From: JARKPK01 sp964631235
GTDB lineage: Bacteria; Planctomycetota; Planctomycetia; Pirellulales; Thermoguttaceae
Assembly: GCA_964631235.1 (NCBI GenBank)
Contig: CAZVZX010000008.1
Span: forward strand, 62,001-126,000
Length of the DNA stretch: 64,000 nucleotides
Reading direction: 5' to 3'
A program made the position numbers and the translations under genes. Each line of letters starts with the position of its first letter. Positions within the stretch are counted from its first letter, which is position 1. Under the pieces are notes generated by a model. The model had not been told where the DNA came from. It saw only the letters and a list, made by a program, of their open reading frames with translations, and did no database searches. Positions 36,211-45,339 of the stretch are shown here, piece by piece.

Positions 36211-36277
36211 CACTCAATTGCGGAAGCCTTCGTGCGCGCAGTCTCGATTTGCACCGCTTTCCCTTTTTCGCTGGTTT
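36211..36277 (+). repeat. Possible degenerate family 1 copy (M)
   Basis: The short gap between sulfatases 1 and 2 has CACTCAATTGCGGAAGCC and CACCGCTTTCCCTTTTTCGC, resembling the left and right blocks of family 1 but without a recognisable centre. Low confidence. Confidence 0.3.
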
Positions 36278-36295
36278 GTCTAATGGAGGAAGCAA

Positions 36296-37918
36296 ATGAT
36301 CCCCGTCGTCACACTTCCGAAGAAGACACTGGAATCCGGCCGGCGGGCACGCCTGATCGATGCGGCCGGGCGATGGCTCGCCCATGCGTTCGTTGTCGTT
36401 GCCGCCTGGATCTGTCTCGCGTCGATCAGTCCCTCGCATACTTTTGCGGCGGAGAAACCCAATATCATCGTGATCTTGGCTGATGATTTGGGCTATGGGG
36501 ACGTTTCCTGCTATGGCGCCAAGGCATTGCAAACACCGGCAATCGATCAACTCGCTCGTGAAGGCTTGCGCTTCACCAGCGGTTATTGCAGTGCGTCCAC
36601 CTGCACTCCGACAAGGTTTTCGCTGCTCACCGGCACCTACGCCTTCCGACAGAAAGGCACCGGCATCGCACCGCCGAATGGCCCTGCGATCATCAAGCCC
36701 GGTACGGAAACACTGCCGGGCATCCTCAAACGCGCCGGCTACTCTACCGCGATCGTCGGCAAGTGGCATCTCGGTTTGGGCGATCCGGCGCCCGATTGGA
36801 ACGGCGAGCTCACCCCAGGCCCGCTCGACATCGGCTTCGACCGTTGCTTTCTGCTGCCGACGACGAACGATCGGGTGCCGCAGGTGTTCGTTGAACAGCG
36901 CCGCGTGAAGAATCTCGATCCCTCCGACCCGCTGTGGGTTGGCGACAAGAAACCTGCCGAAGACCATCCCACCGGGCTGACTCACCGCGACACGCTGAAG
37001 ATGGATTGGTCGCACGGGCATAATGGAACGATCCACAACGGAATCAGTCGCATCGGGTTTTACACGGGCGGAATGAAAGCCCGATTTCGAGATGAAGACC
37101 TGGCTGATACATGGGTCAAGGAGTCGATTCGGTGGATCGAGGCCAACAAAGACCGGCCGTTCTTTCTTCTGTTTTCGTCGCACGACATTCACGTGCCGCG
37201 CGTTGCCCACGAGCGGTTTCAGGGCAAGAGTTCATTGGGCCCCCGCGGCGATTGCATTCTCGAGTTCGATTGGTGCGTCGGCGAGCTGATGAAAACGATC
37301 GACCGTCTCGGCCTCGCGGAGAAGACGCTCGTCGTCCTCTGCTCCGATAACGGTCCGGTGTTGGACGACGGCTACAAGGACGATGCCGTCGCGAAGCTTG
37401 GCGATCATCAGCCGGCCGGGCCATTTCGCGGCGGAAAGTATAGTGTTTGGGAAGGCGGCACGCGGATACCATTCATCGCGCGATGGAAAGGACGGATTGC
37501 GCCTGCCGTGTCGGACGAGATCGTTTGCACGGTCGATTTTCCCGCCTCGTTTGCGGCCCTCGTGGGAGAAACACTCGCGGCGGACGGTTGCCTCGATAGC
37601 ATGAACGTGCTCGATGCCTTGCTGGGCAAGCCCGGCGCCAAGGGACGCGATCATCTTCTTCAACAAGACAACGGCAGCGGAAACTTCGGCCTCCGGGCGG
37701 GCCAATGGAAGCTGGTCCGGCTTGTCAAGCGAGGAAAACCGGAGGCCCGCGTAAGCAAGACGGAGCTTCCGCTTCCGCAGGCAAAACACTCGCTCTACAA
37801 CCTTGCCGATGACCCCGGCGAGACGACGGACGTTTCGGCGGCGCATCCCGAGATCGTTCAGCGGATGACGGCGCAACTCGACGCATTGATCAGCGACGGC
37901 CGTAGTCGGCAGCGATGA
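36296..37918 (+). CDS. Secreted sulfatase (arylsulfatase type), second of three
   Basis: A 540-residue sulfatase. The N-terminus has an extended leader of about 51 residues with one membrane segment before the AEKPNIIVILADDLGYGD motif. The active site is STCTPTR (Cys, formylglycine precursor), with GKWHLG and LCSDNGPVLDD further on. A GGAGGA ribosome-binding site lies just before ATG 36296. The stop codon overlaps the start of the next small ORF by ATGA, so the genes are translationally coupled. It lies 88 bases after sulfatase 1 and probably shares its mRNA. Confidence 0.92.
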   Translation: MIPVVTLPKKTLESGRRARLIDAAGRWLAHAFVVVAAWICLASISPSHTFAAEKPNIIVILADDLGYGDVSCYGAKALQTPAIDQLAREGLRFTSGYCSASTCTPTRFSLLTGTYAFRQKGTGIAPPNGPAIIKPGTETLPGILKRAGYSTAIVGKWHLGLGDPAPDWNGELTPGPLDIGFDRCFLLPTTNDRVPQVFVEQRRVKNLDPSDPLWVGDKKPAEDHPTGLTHRDTLKMDWSHGHNGTIHNGISRIGFYTGGMKARFRDEDLADTWVKESIRWIEANKDRPFFLLFSSHDIHVPRVAHERFQGKSSLGPRGDCILEFDWCVGELMKTIDRLGLAEKTLVVLCSDNGPVLDDGYKDDAVAKLGDHQPAGPFRGGKYSVWEGGTRIPFIARWKGRIAPAVSDEIVCTVDFPASFAALVGETLAADGCLDSMNVLDALLGKPGAKGRDHLLQQDNGSGNFGLRAGQWKLVRLVKRGKPEARVSKTELPLPQAKHSLYNLADDPGETTDVSAAHPEIVQRMTAQLDALISDGRSRQR

Positions 37919-38139
37919 GCGAGTCTGCTGCCGACAAGCCCGAGTTCGCCGAGGTCAAGGCGAAGCTCCGCGCCCGTTTGGAAACCTACCAGCGTCAGAC
38001 ACACGACCCGCGCATCACCGGCGATATGACGATCTTCACAGAAACCTTGAAGTTTGTCGAAGAGCGCAAGGCCGCCGGTTACAGCGACACCGAAGCGCAC
38101 AAGTCCAAAGCCCCCGAGAAAGGACAAAAGACCAAATGA
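37915..38139 (+). CDS. Small ORF wedged between two sulfatases, resembling a sulfatase C-terminal tail
   Basis: A 74-residue protein overlapping the previous stop and the next start by four bases each (ATGA). It is charged and helical, with KLRARLETYQRQTHDPRITG near residue 16, a pattern I associate with the C-terminal tail of heparan-N-sulfatase-type sulfatases (a charged helix followed by TGDPR). It has no signal peptide, no Cys and no motif for a known domain. The double overlap argues that it is translated. It may be a detached sulfatase tail or a new small protein; I cannot decide. Confidence 0.55.
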   Translation: MSESAADKPEFAEVKAKLRARLETYQRQTHDPRITGDMTIFTETLKFVEERKAAGYSDTEAHKSKAPEKGQKTK

Positions 38140-39497
38140 GACTGGCCATTTCACTTGTCACCGTCGTTTTGCTCGCGCCGCTGGCTGCGTTGCCCGCTGC
38201 GGAGCGGCCCAACATCCTGCTGATCACCGCCGACGACCTTGGCTGCCAGTTGTCGTGTTACGGCGAGAAGCGTTTCGAGACGCCGCGGCTCGATGCACTC
38301 GCCAAGCAGGGCGCGCGATTCGAGAATTTCTACGTCGCGCAGTCGTCATGCAGCCCGTCGCGCGCGGCCTTGCTGACGGGACGTTGGCCGCATCAGAACG
38401 GCCAGATTGGGTTGTCGCATCTCGGCTTCAAGATGCATCCCGGCCAGAAGACGCTTCCCGCACTGCTCAAATCCGCCGGCTATACGACGGGAATCATCGG
38501 CAAGCTCCACGTCGAACCGGCGGCCGATTTTCCGTGGGACTGGATGAGCGATAAGAAAGTTGCCGCGACGCCGACGCAGGATGTGGTGTGGGTGGCCGAG
38601 CAAAGCCGAAAGTTCTTTGCCACGGCGAAGGCAGCGAAGCAGCCGTTCTTCTATTACGTGAATTACTTCGACCCGCACGGACCATACACGCCGGAAGTGG
38701 ACCAGATCGCCGGCTTTCCCAAGAATCCCTTGCAGCCGGCCGACGTTTTCGATCCATATCCGATGAGAACGCCGCCCGAGGCCGCAAAGCGAACGACGGC
38801 GACGATGATCAACATGATCCGCCGCCTCGACGCAGGCGTCGGGCTTCTGCTTGACGAACTTGATGCCGCCGGCTTGGCCGACAACACACTGGTCGTTTTT
38901 CTCGGCGATAACGGCCTGCCGATCGTGCGCGGCAAGACGTGGAGCTACGAACCCGGCGTGCATGTGCCGCTGCTCATGCGCGGCCCCGGCATCGAACCGG
39001 GACAGACCCGCGACGACCTCGCCTCGGCGGTGGATCTGATGCCGACGATCCTTCAAGTCGCAGGCGTTGCCGTGCCGGATGAGGTTGCCGGCCAGCCGCT
39101 GCTACGTTCGGCCAAACGCGAGTTTCTCTTCACCGAGATGAATTTCCACGAGCCGCAAATACTCCGCATCCAGCGCAGCGTGCGCGACGAGCGTTTCAAA
39201 CTGCTGCTCAACCTGACCCCAACCGCGGACCAATCGCCCGTCGAGCTGTTCGACCTGAAATCCGATCCCGGCGAAACGAAGAACCTTGCCAGTGATCCCG
39301 CACACCAGACCGTGCGCGCGAAGCTCGAAACGGCACTGCACGCTTGGCGCGTCAAAACCGCCGACCCCGCGCTCGACGCTGCACGCGTGAACCGCTGGCA
39401 GAACGCCGCGACGAGATGGAGCAAGTTGCCGAAGGTCAAAGCGGGCCCCAATATGGTTGTCCACATCCCCGACGGCGAATTGAAGCTGCTGGACTAA
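38136..39497 (+). CDS. Secreted sulfatase (heparan N-sulfatase/SGSH-like), third of three
   Basis: A 453-residue sulfatase with signal peptide (ending LPAAE). RPNILLITADDLGCQLS holds the first metal Asp pair, QSSCSPSRAALLTGRWPHQNG is the active-site region with the formylglycine Cys, and FLGDNGLP the later metal site. The CSPSR form and the spacing to GKLHVEP resemble SGSH-type N-sulfoglucosamine sulfohydrolases more than arylsulfatases. The start overlaps the preceding small ORF. Substrates of this group are sulfated glucosamine-containing or algal glycans; specificity is not provable from sequence. Confidence 0.9.
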   Translation: MRLAISLVTVVLLAPLAALPAAERPNILLITADDLGCQLSCYGEKRFETPRLDALAKQGARFENFYVAQSSCSPSRAALLTGRWPHQNGQIGLSHLGFKMHPGQKTLPALLKSAGYTTGIIGKLHVEPAADFPWDWMSDKKVAATPTQDVVWVAEQSRKFFATAKAAKQPFFYYVNYFDPHGPYTPEVDQIAGFPKNPLQPADVFDPYPMRTPPEAAKRTTATMINMIRRLDAGVGLLLDELDAAGLADNTLVVFLGDNGLPIVRGKTWSYEPGVHVPLLMRGPGIEPGQTRDDLASAVDLMPTILQVAGVAVPDEVAGQPLLRSAKREFLFTEMNFHEPQILRIQRSVRDERFKLLLNLTPTADQSPVELFDLKSDPGETKNLASDPAHQTVRAKLETALHAWRVKTADPALDAARVNRWQNAATRWSKLPKVKAGPNMVVHIPDGELKLLD

Positions 39498-39548
39498 CAA
39501 AGCGTCATTCAGGTGGCCCCTGGATTCTTGGCCGACTGCGATGTTAGC

Positions 39549-39711
39549 TGAAGCGGCCGCCGAATCTTGGATCACGCGACGTGTTGTCCTCGGCACAGCG
39601 ATCGAGCCGATCGGCAAGGTGAAGCGGCTTCCGTTGTTTTGAAGCGGCCCCCGGTTTTTGGACCACCCGATCTGTTATCGTCTTCGCAGGGAACGAGCCG
39701 ATCAGGAGGTC
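39549..39711 (+). mobile_element. Nested transposon-end remnants
   Basis: The sequence TGAAGCGGCC...TTGGA recurs: a 71-base unit at 39549-39619, a truncated 20-base start at 39620, and a second unit at 39640-39711. The two long units match over most of their length, including GATCxxxxxxTGTTxTC and GAGCCGATC. The ends resemble IS3-family terminal repeats such as TGAACCGCCCC. This fits repeated insertion and loss of a small insertion sequence, but the element type is not proven. Confidence 0.45.
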
Positions 39712-39717
39712 ACAGAG

Positions 39718-39936
39718 ATGGCGGCACGGAAGCGCAGCGGGCATCCGGCAACCGTCAAGGCTCGCGGGTGGCGATGGCGCCCTTTTACAGCTACCAGCCG
39801 GCCAGAGTGTGGCCCGTCAGATAGCACGGTCCTTGGGATGCTGTCGGCTTTGCTGGTTCAGAGCTTAGCTAACAGCGGCTTGCGTTACGCTCAATTCGCA
39901 CAGACAAATTGGTTTCGGGGTTGGCGCTCGGAGTGA
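39718..39936 (+). pseudogene. Possible broken transposase start
   Basis: An ATG at 39718 follows a perfect AGGAGG ribosome-binding site and begins MAARKRSGHPATVK, a basic start as in many transposase OrfA proteins. The frame continues for 72 codons, but the second part is poorly protein-like, and another frame in the same region has VARQIARSLG, which resembles the recognition helix of a transposase helix-turn-helix. This suggests a frameshifted remnant. Low confidence. Confidence 0.35.
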
Positions 39937-39991
39937 ACCGAGCTGCCGATGCACCGTGCTCTGCATCGTGCGCTCCACCGCGCGCCGCCCC

Positions 39992-40065
<74 letters not shown>

Positions 40066-40316
40066 AACGGTCTCCAGCGTCCTTCCCGGCGACGCCCTCA
40101 ATACGCCGATCGAGAAACCAACGACCTATATTTACAAGATAAGATTCCTTCATCTGTTTTGCAAGGGTGCCTTTCGGCGACTTCAGATGGGAGAAATTCT
40201 GCGAAGGTTCCGAAGGCGGTCGAGCCGGTTTAGAGTCTTCCGTCTGTGCGACTTGAATCAAGCACAATCAGCCGTTCGTTGTCGGTGCATTTCGTTTGAT
40301 CAATTGCGTCGCGTCA

Positions 40317-41660
40317 CTATTCGACCTTGCGAACGACGACAGCGCTTGCCAAACCTTGCGGGGTGACGTTGATGTTGATGAAGCTGTCGCCTGCGGGAAC
40401 GCCCTCTTCAAGCACGGGATGGACGGGGCATTTCGGATCGGGTGTTCGATAATTGAGCACGCGGAACAGTCGGTCGTTCTTCAGAGCCAGAAGGCCGGCG
40501 ACGAGTTCGACCAAGCCGCCGGCGGCACCTAGATTGCCGCAATAGCTTTTGACGGCGACCACGGGCACCTTCTTGCCAGCGGAGCCGAAGACATCGTTGA
40601 TTGCTTGGGCTTCTTCCTCGTCGCACGCTTGTGTGCCCAACGCATGCGCGTTGACGTGTCCGACGGCAGCAGGGTCTAATTGGCATCGTCGCAGGGCCGT
40701 CGTCATTGCATTGACGAGACCTTTTCGGCGGTCGGCCCGCATTTGAGGTCCGGTGGAAGCCGTGACGGCCCCGCCCAGCAATTCGCCGTAGATCGCGGCA
40801 CCCCGTTTTACGGCGAACTCATAATCTTCGAGAACCACGGCCGCGGCTCCCTCGCCGAGGACGGTTCCGCGGCGGTTCAAATCGAAGGGGCGAACGGCTT
40901 CGGCCGGTGCGTCGTTCACGTCGGAAAGCTGCTCTTGTTGAATGAAGTGAACGAACTGAAGCGGATTCAGCCGGCTGCCGGTTGCGCCGACAACCATCGC
41001 ATCAGCAGCGCCGCGTTGAATGACTTGAAATGCCTCGACGAGAGCCGCATTGCCGCCGGCCTCGCGAAGGGTCAGTGAGTTGTTCGGCCCGCGCAAGTCA
41101 TTGTAAATGGCCAAATGGGCGGCGGGCATGTTGGGCAAGTAACGAAGGAGCCAAAGCGGATTCATCCGCGGCATTCCATCGGTTGCCCAACGATCGAATA
41201 CGAATCGGCCCGACTCGTCGAGGCAGGCCGCGATGGCATCGGTGAAATCGTCGGGCATGGTGATCATGAAATCGGCATTATATTCGACGCCGATTCGCTC
41301 TGGATCGATCGCCTGCTCATCGAGTTTGGCGTCGCCCAACGCCGACTGCCCGGCCGCGAGCCCCATTTGGCATTCGCGGCTCATCATTTTCAGAGCCTTG
41401 CGGATGGCTTTTTTTCGGTCTTTTTGCAGAGCCCCGAAACTATCGATATCGTCGGTGGCGAATTGTCGAGCCTCTGCCGCGATCCGGATCGGCAGACCGT
41501 CGATCGGAAGAGAACGAATCGTGTCGATGACCGATCGTCCGTTCGAGAGCACATCCCACACGGTTGATGCGGAATTGCCCAACGGCGAAATCACGCCGAC
41601 TCCGGTAATCACCACGCGCCGCTTTGGCAGTTGCCCTATCGCCATATCACTCGTTCTCAT
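40317..41660 (-). CDS. Ketosynthase (FabF-like) homologue without active-site cysteine
   Basis: A 447-residue thiolase-fold protein of the beta-ketoacyl-ACP synthase family (RRVVITGVGVISPLGN start). In FabF the segment GPNxSIxTAC contains the catalytic Cys; here it reads GPNNSLTLREAGGN, so Glu200 stands at the Cys position. The first catalytic His is kept (VNAHALGT), but the second, in KSxxGHLLGAAG, is replaced by Asn with a one-residue deletion (KSYCGNLGAAGG). The Lys is kept. The rest of the fold looks intact, so it probably forms a heterodimer like chain-length factors or has another role; it is unlikely to condense acyl chains alone. The start is uncertain between 41660 and 41645. Confidence 0.85.
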   Translation of the reverse strand: MRTSDMAIGQLPKRRVVITGVGVISPLGNSASTVWDVLSNGRSVIDTIRSLPIDGLPIRIAAEARQFATDDIDSFGALQKDRKKAIRKALKMMSRECQMGLAAGQSALGDAKLDEQAIDPERIGVEYNADFMITMPDDFTDAIAACLDESGRFVFDRWATDGMPRMNPLWLLRYLPNMPAAHLAIYNDLRGPNNSLTLREAGGNAALVEAFQVIQRGAADAMVVGATGSRLNPLQFVHFIQQEQLSDVNDAPAEAVRPFDLNRRGTVLGEGAAAVVLEDYEFAVKRGAAIYGELLGGAVTASTGPQMRADRRKGLVNAMTTALRRCQLDPAAVGHVNAHALGTQACDEEEAQAINDVFGSAGKKVPVVAVKSYCGNLGAAGGLVELVAGLLALKNDRLFRVLNYRTPDPKCPVHPVLEEGVPAGDSFININVTPQGLASAVVVRKVE

Positions 41661-42032
41661 CCAACGGATCGGTATTGGGCTGCGAAGACTCTCGGGCCTA
41701 GGCTCGCCCGCGTCGATCGGGGACCGTGCGATTCATCCCGTGCCGCGCGCCAATAGCCTGCGGTCATGTTGCGCATCGAGTTTCCCATCGGCCCGACCGC
41801 CGTCGAAGGCGAAAGCGAATCCTTCGGGGGCAACTCTGCGCACACCGGCTGCAAGTCCTTTTCCCTCAACGAACGATCGGCACTGGCGCAACAAACATCG
41901 GGAAACGGGTTATTGTAACTCCAAACGAGAACTGCGGCAAACGGTACTCAACCCTGCCACCGCTCGATCTTCGGCCAGCATGCCGGCAGAGAAGCAGCGA
42001 TCGCCGTCGTTCTCGTGTTTGTTCGCTTCGAT
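41661..42032. other. Intergenic region, nothing recognised
   Basis: About 370 bases between alaS and the ketosynthase-like gene, both on the minus strand. No hairpin with T-run, repeat copy or gene was recognised. Confidence 0.35.
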
Positions 42033-44654
42033 TCAGGCTCCGAGCTGTTTGCGAATTGCGCTGCGAGCGACATCCAACGCCTCGCCCAGTTTCTCCGGCG
42101 TTTTGCCGCCTGCTTGCGCCATGTCGGGGCGCCCGCCGCCGCTGCCGCCCACCACTGCCGCCGCTGCCTTCACCCAATCGACGGCATTGAGCTTCTTTGC
42201 GGTCAAGTCGTCGCTCAGTCCGGCAAGCAATGTTAGTTTCGTTCCCTCTTCATCGCGACACGCAAGCATGGCGGCCAGCGGCGACGCCTTTCGCCGCAGT
42301 TGATCGATCAATTGCCGCAATTCGGCCGGAGCCGTCGGCGGCAGTTCGGCGATCACGACATTTGTGTCGCCGATTTTCTCTGCATTGGCCAGCAGCGATT
42401 CAACACTAACCGCCAGCGTCTTTCCGCCCGCCGCCGCCTGCTTTTTCCATTGGCGAATTTCTCTTTGCAGCGACTCGATCCGATCGACGATATTATCAAG
42501 CGGCACACGGAGCAGCGCGGAAATATCGGCCAAAATCGATCGTTCGCGGATCGCCTGCTGCACGGCGGCCAGCCCCGTCAATGCGGTGATTCGGCGCGTT
42601 CCGGCGGCCACGCTTTCTTCGGAAACGATTTTGAAGTAGCCAACCTCTGCTGTGTTCTTCAGGTGCGTGCCGCCGCAGAGCTCCTTGCTATAATCGCCCA
42701 TCGTCACCAGGCGAACCACGTCGGGGTACTTTTCGCCGAAAAGCATCATCGCACCGCTGCGGCGGGCATCCGCCAGGGGCACATTGACCCATGTAACCGC
42801 ATCGCCGGAAAGAACGAGCGAATTAACTTTCTCTTCGATTCCCCTAAGCTGTTCCGGCAAGAGGGCGGCGTTGTGCGCGAAGTCGAACCGGAGCCAGTCG
42901 TCGTCCACTTTCGAGCCTTGTTGGACGGCGTGTTCGCCCAAGATTTTTCGCAGCGCGAAGTGGAGCAGGTGGGTAGCTGAATGCGCGCGGCGGATTCCCT
43001 GCCGCCGCTCGCGATCGACCTGGGCCGTGACGAGTTCGTCAAGCGTAATCTTTCCCGATCGTAAATGGCCTCGATGCAAGACCAGCTCGCCGTCGATCTG
43101 AGTATCGACTACTTCGAACCGCATGTCGCCGTCGATCAAGAAACCGGTATCGCCCACTTGGCCGCCTTTTTCGCCGTAGAAGGGCGTTTTGTCGAGTACG
43201 ATCGAGACCAATTGATCTTGCCCGACTTCTTCCAATTGGTCGCAAAGGCGGTTGTTGGCGACGATGCCGACCACCCGAGCCCCCTCCGCCTCGGTGGCAT
43301 CGTAACCGACGAACTGCGTCGCATGAACGACGCGTTTGAGCGATTCGATCGGACCGGTTTTGAAGACATCAACGACCTGGCCGGCGCCCGACTCTTTCGC
43401 GTGCCGCGCCATTTCGTCGTGGAAGCCGAGCCAATCGAAGGTCAGATTGTGTTCCGCGGCGATGCTCTCGAACAATTCGGGCGGAAAACCGTAGGTCTGG
43501 TACATATCGGCCGCTTCCGCGCCCGAAATGACGCCGCGATGCTGGCGTTTCATTTCGGCGAACAGCGATTCGATCCGGCTCAGGCCCAAATCGAGGTTGC
43601 CCAAGAAGTGCTCTTCTTCCGCTTTAATCATCTCTTGAACGCGAGCAACCGTCTCTTGTAGCTCGGGATAGGGTGTTTTCATCAGTTCGGCGATCAGCGG
43701 GACCAACTGGAAAAGCCCCGGGCGACGCACGCCCATCTGATGCCCATCGAGCACCGCGCGGCGCAACAACCGACGGATGACGTACCCTTGTTTTTTCGGG
43801 CCGGGACGAACGTCTTCATGGATGGCGAACGCGCACGCGCGAATGTGATCGGCAATACGGCGCAAGCGACGACCATTCTCGTCGCCCGGGTTGTAACGCA
43901 GGCCGCACACCTCGCCGGCCGCTTCGACCAGCGGCCGAAGGATGTCGATGTGGAAATTGGAATCGACTCCCTGAAGCGCGGCTGCCGTCCGCTCTAAACC
44001 CATGCCGGTGTCGATATTCTTGCTCGGCAACGGGCGAAGATTGTTCGGCGGCGCGCCGACTCGATTGAACTGGGTGAACACCAAGTTCCAGATTTCCACG
44101 GATCCGTAGTCGGTGTGGTAGTAGATCTCGCTGCACGGGCCGCAGACGCCATCGGGCCCTTGCGAAGGTGCGCCGGCCGGCCAAAAGTTCTCGTCTTCGC
44201 CCAATCGCTGAATTCGTTCCGGCGGGAGCTTAATATCGCGTTGCCAAATGTCGGCCGCTTCGTCATCGTCGAGGTACACGGTGGCCGAAAGACGCTGAGG
44301 ATCGAGCCCGAGCCACTTCTTGCTTGTGAGAAACTCCCAAGCCCAATTGATTGCTTCGCGCTTGAAATAATCGCCGAAACTGAAATTGCCCAACATTTCG
44401 AAGAACGTGTGATGATAGGCGGTTCGGCCCACGTTCTCGATATCGCCGGTGCGCAAGCATTTTTGGCACGTGGTCGCCCGGGTGAACTCCAGCTTGCACC
44501 GACCGAGAAAATGGTCTTTGAACTGGTTCATTCCGGCGGGCGTAAAGAGGACCGATGGATCCCAGCGAGGCACCAGAACGTCACTAGGGCGCCGCACGCA
44601 TCCTTTCGATTCGAAGAACGCCAGGTACTTTTCTCGCAGTTCGTCCGTCTTCAT
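42033..44654 (-). CDS. alaS: Alanyl-tRNA synthetase
   Basis: An 873-residue enzyme of normal length. The class II catalytic domain starts with MKTDELREKYLAFFESKGC and has the alanine-binding and adenylate motifs RTAYHHTFFEMLGNFSFGDYF. The editing domain has HSATHLLHFAL with the first zinc HxxxH and ELCGGTHLKNT with the Cys and His of the second. The C-terminal oligomerisation domain follows, ending with GGSGGGRPDMAQAGG. The ATG at 44654 was chosen because the N-terminus matches the family; the longer frame upstream has no relation to AlaS. Confidence 0.96.
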   Translation of the reverse strand: MKTDELREKYLAFFESKGCVRRPSDVLVPRWDPSVLFTPAGMNQFKDHFLGRCKLEFTRATTCQKCLRTGDIENVGRTAYHHTFFEMLGNFSFGDYFKREAINWAWEFLTSKKWLGLDPQRLSATVYLDDDEAADIWQRDIKLPPERIQRLGEDENFWPAGAPSQGPDGVCGPCSEIYYHTDYGSVEIWNLVFTQFNRVGAPPNNLRPLPSKNIDTGMGLERTAAALQGVDSNFHIDILRPLVEAAGEVCGLRYNPGDENGRRLRRIADHIRACAFAIHEDVRPGPKKQGYVIRRLLRRAVLDGHQMGVRRPGLFQLVPLIAELMKTPYPELQETVARVQEMIKAEEEHFLGNLDLGLSRIESLFAEMKRQHRGVISGAEAADMYQTYGFPPELFESIAAEHNLTFDWLGFHDEMARHAKESGAGQVVDVFKTGPIESLKRVVHATQFVGYDATEAEGARVVGIVANNRLCDQLEEVGQDQLVSIVLDKTPFYGEKGGQVGDTGFLIDGDMRFEVVDTQIDGELVLHRGHLRSGKITLDELVTAQVDRERRQGIRRAHSATHLLHFALRKILGEHAVQQGSKVDDDWLRFDFAHNAALLPEQLRGIEEKVNSLVLSGDAVTWVNVPLADARRSGAMMLFGEKYPDVVRLVTMGDYSKELCGGTHLKNTAEVGYFKIVSEESVAAGTRRITALTGLAAVQQAIRERSILADISALLRVPLDNIVDRIESLQREIRQWKKQAAAGGKTLAVSVESLLANAEKIGDTNVVIAELPPTAPAELRQLIDQLRRKASPLAAMLACRDEEGTKLTLLAGLSDDLTAKKLNAVDWVKAAAAVVGGSGGGRPDMAQAGGKTPEKLGEALDVARSAIRKQLGA

Positions 44655-45339
44655 CGGGGCACGATCCGTTGCGTATGTTGTTCGTGGCAAAGACTTTAGC
44701 GGCAAAGGCCGACCGCAAAGGCATCGGCTCAATTCCGTTGTGTCGAAACGTCGCCTTTGACCGCTGACGCGATTGTCGCGGTGTGGGCCGCATTGGCCGG
44801 CTGCAACCGCCGATAGACCGCTAATGAGCGGTAAGGCCCTATAGAATAACGCTTTTATCGAGTTCCGAAAAGGCGGGCGGCTTGTGCTGAGAGCAGCCCG
44901 ATGTCCCAAATAGCTCCACAAGATTACGGAAGCGGCCGCAGTCGCTACGATTCGGCTGATTGCGGGCGGTGCTGAAACCGGGGCTTTCTTGGTCGACCGC
45001 GGTATGTTGTCCGTCAAGCGATCTTCATTTGGGCCGGTTTCCACTCGGGGGTGGCAACCATTCCCGCTGGCGCGACGACGAGATCGCCCCAACCCGCGGC
45101 CGATCTTTGGCACGCGTTGGCGCGCGGATGTTATGCCGACGAACAGCAGGCGAGTGACGGCCTGCGCGTAGTCGAACCACTTCCGACGCTTCTCTAAAGG
45201 CGATATGATGGTCGGCTGTCGGTGCCCGAATCGGCGCCCGCGACAACGCTGCGGGAACTGACCATTTCCGAACGACTTGAAGACGCCACAGGCCGGGTCG
45301 CGTTGATCAAGTTCATTGTTTTATTGCTGCGGAGCGACC
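44655..45339. other. Long intergenic region with family 1 copy G
   Basis: About 685 bases between the divergent alaS and the pseudouridine synthase genes. Repeat copy G lies at 44912-45003. Short frames occur but none is convincing; promoters for both genes should be here. Confidence 0.4.
44912..45003 (+). repeat. Family 1 intergenic repeat, copy G
   Basis: Forward copy: CTCCACAAGATTACGGAAGC, GGCCGCAGTCGCTACGATTCG, TGATTGCGGGCGG, then TGCTGAAACCGGGGCTTTC and GACCGCGGTATG. This is the most diverged of the twelve listed copies. Confidence 0.6.

Noticed and set aside
36023..37210. 395-codon minus-strand frame across two sulfatases
   Set aside because: It runs antisense through two genes with clear sulfatase motifs.
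44655..45113. 153 extra residues upstream of AlaS
   Set aside because: AlaS has its normal N-terminus at 44654, and the added part covers repeat copy G in the intergenic gap.
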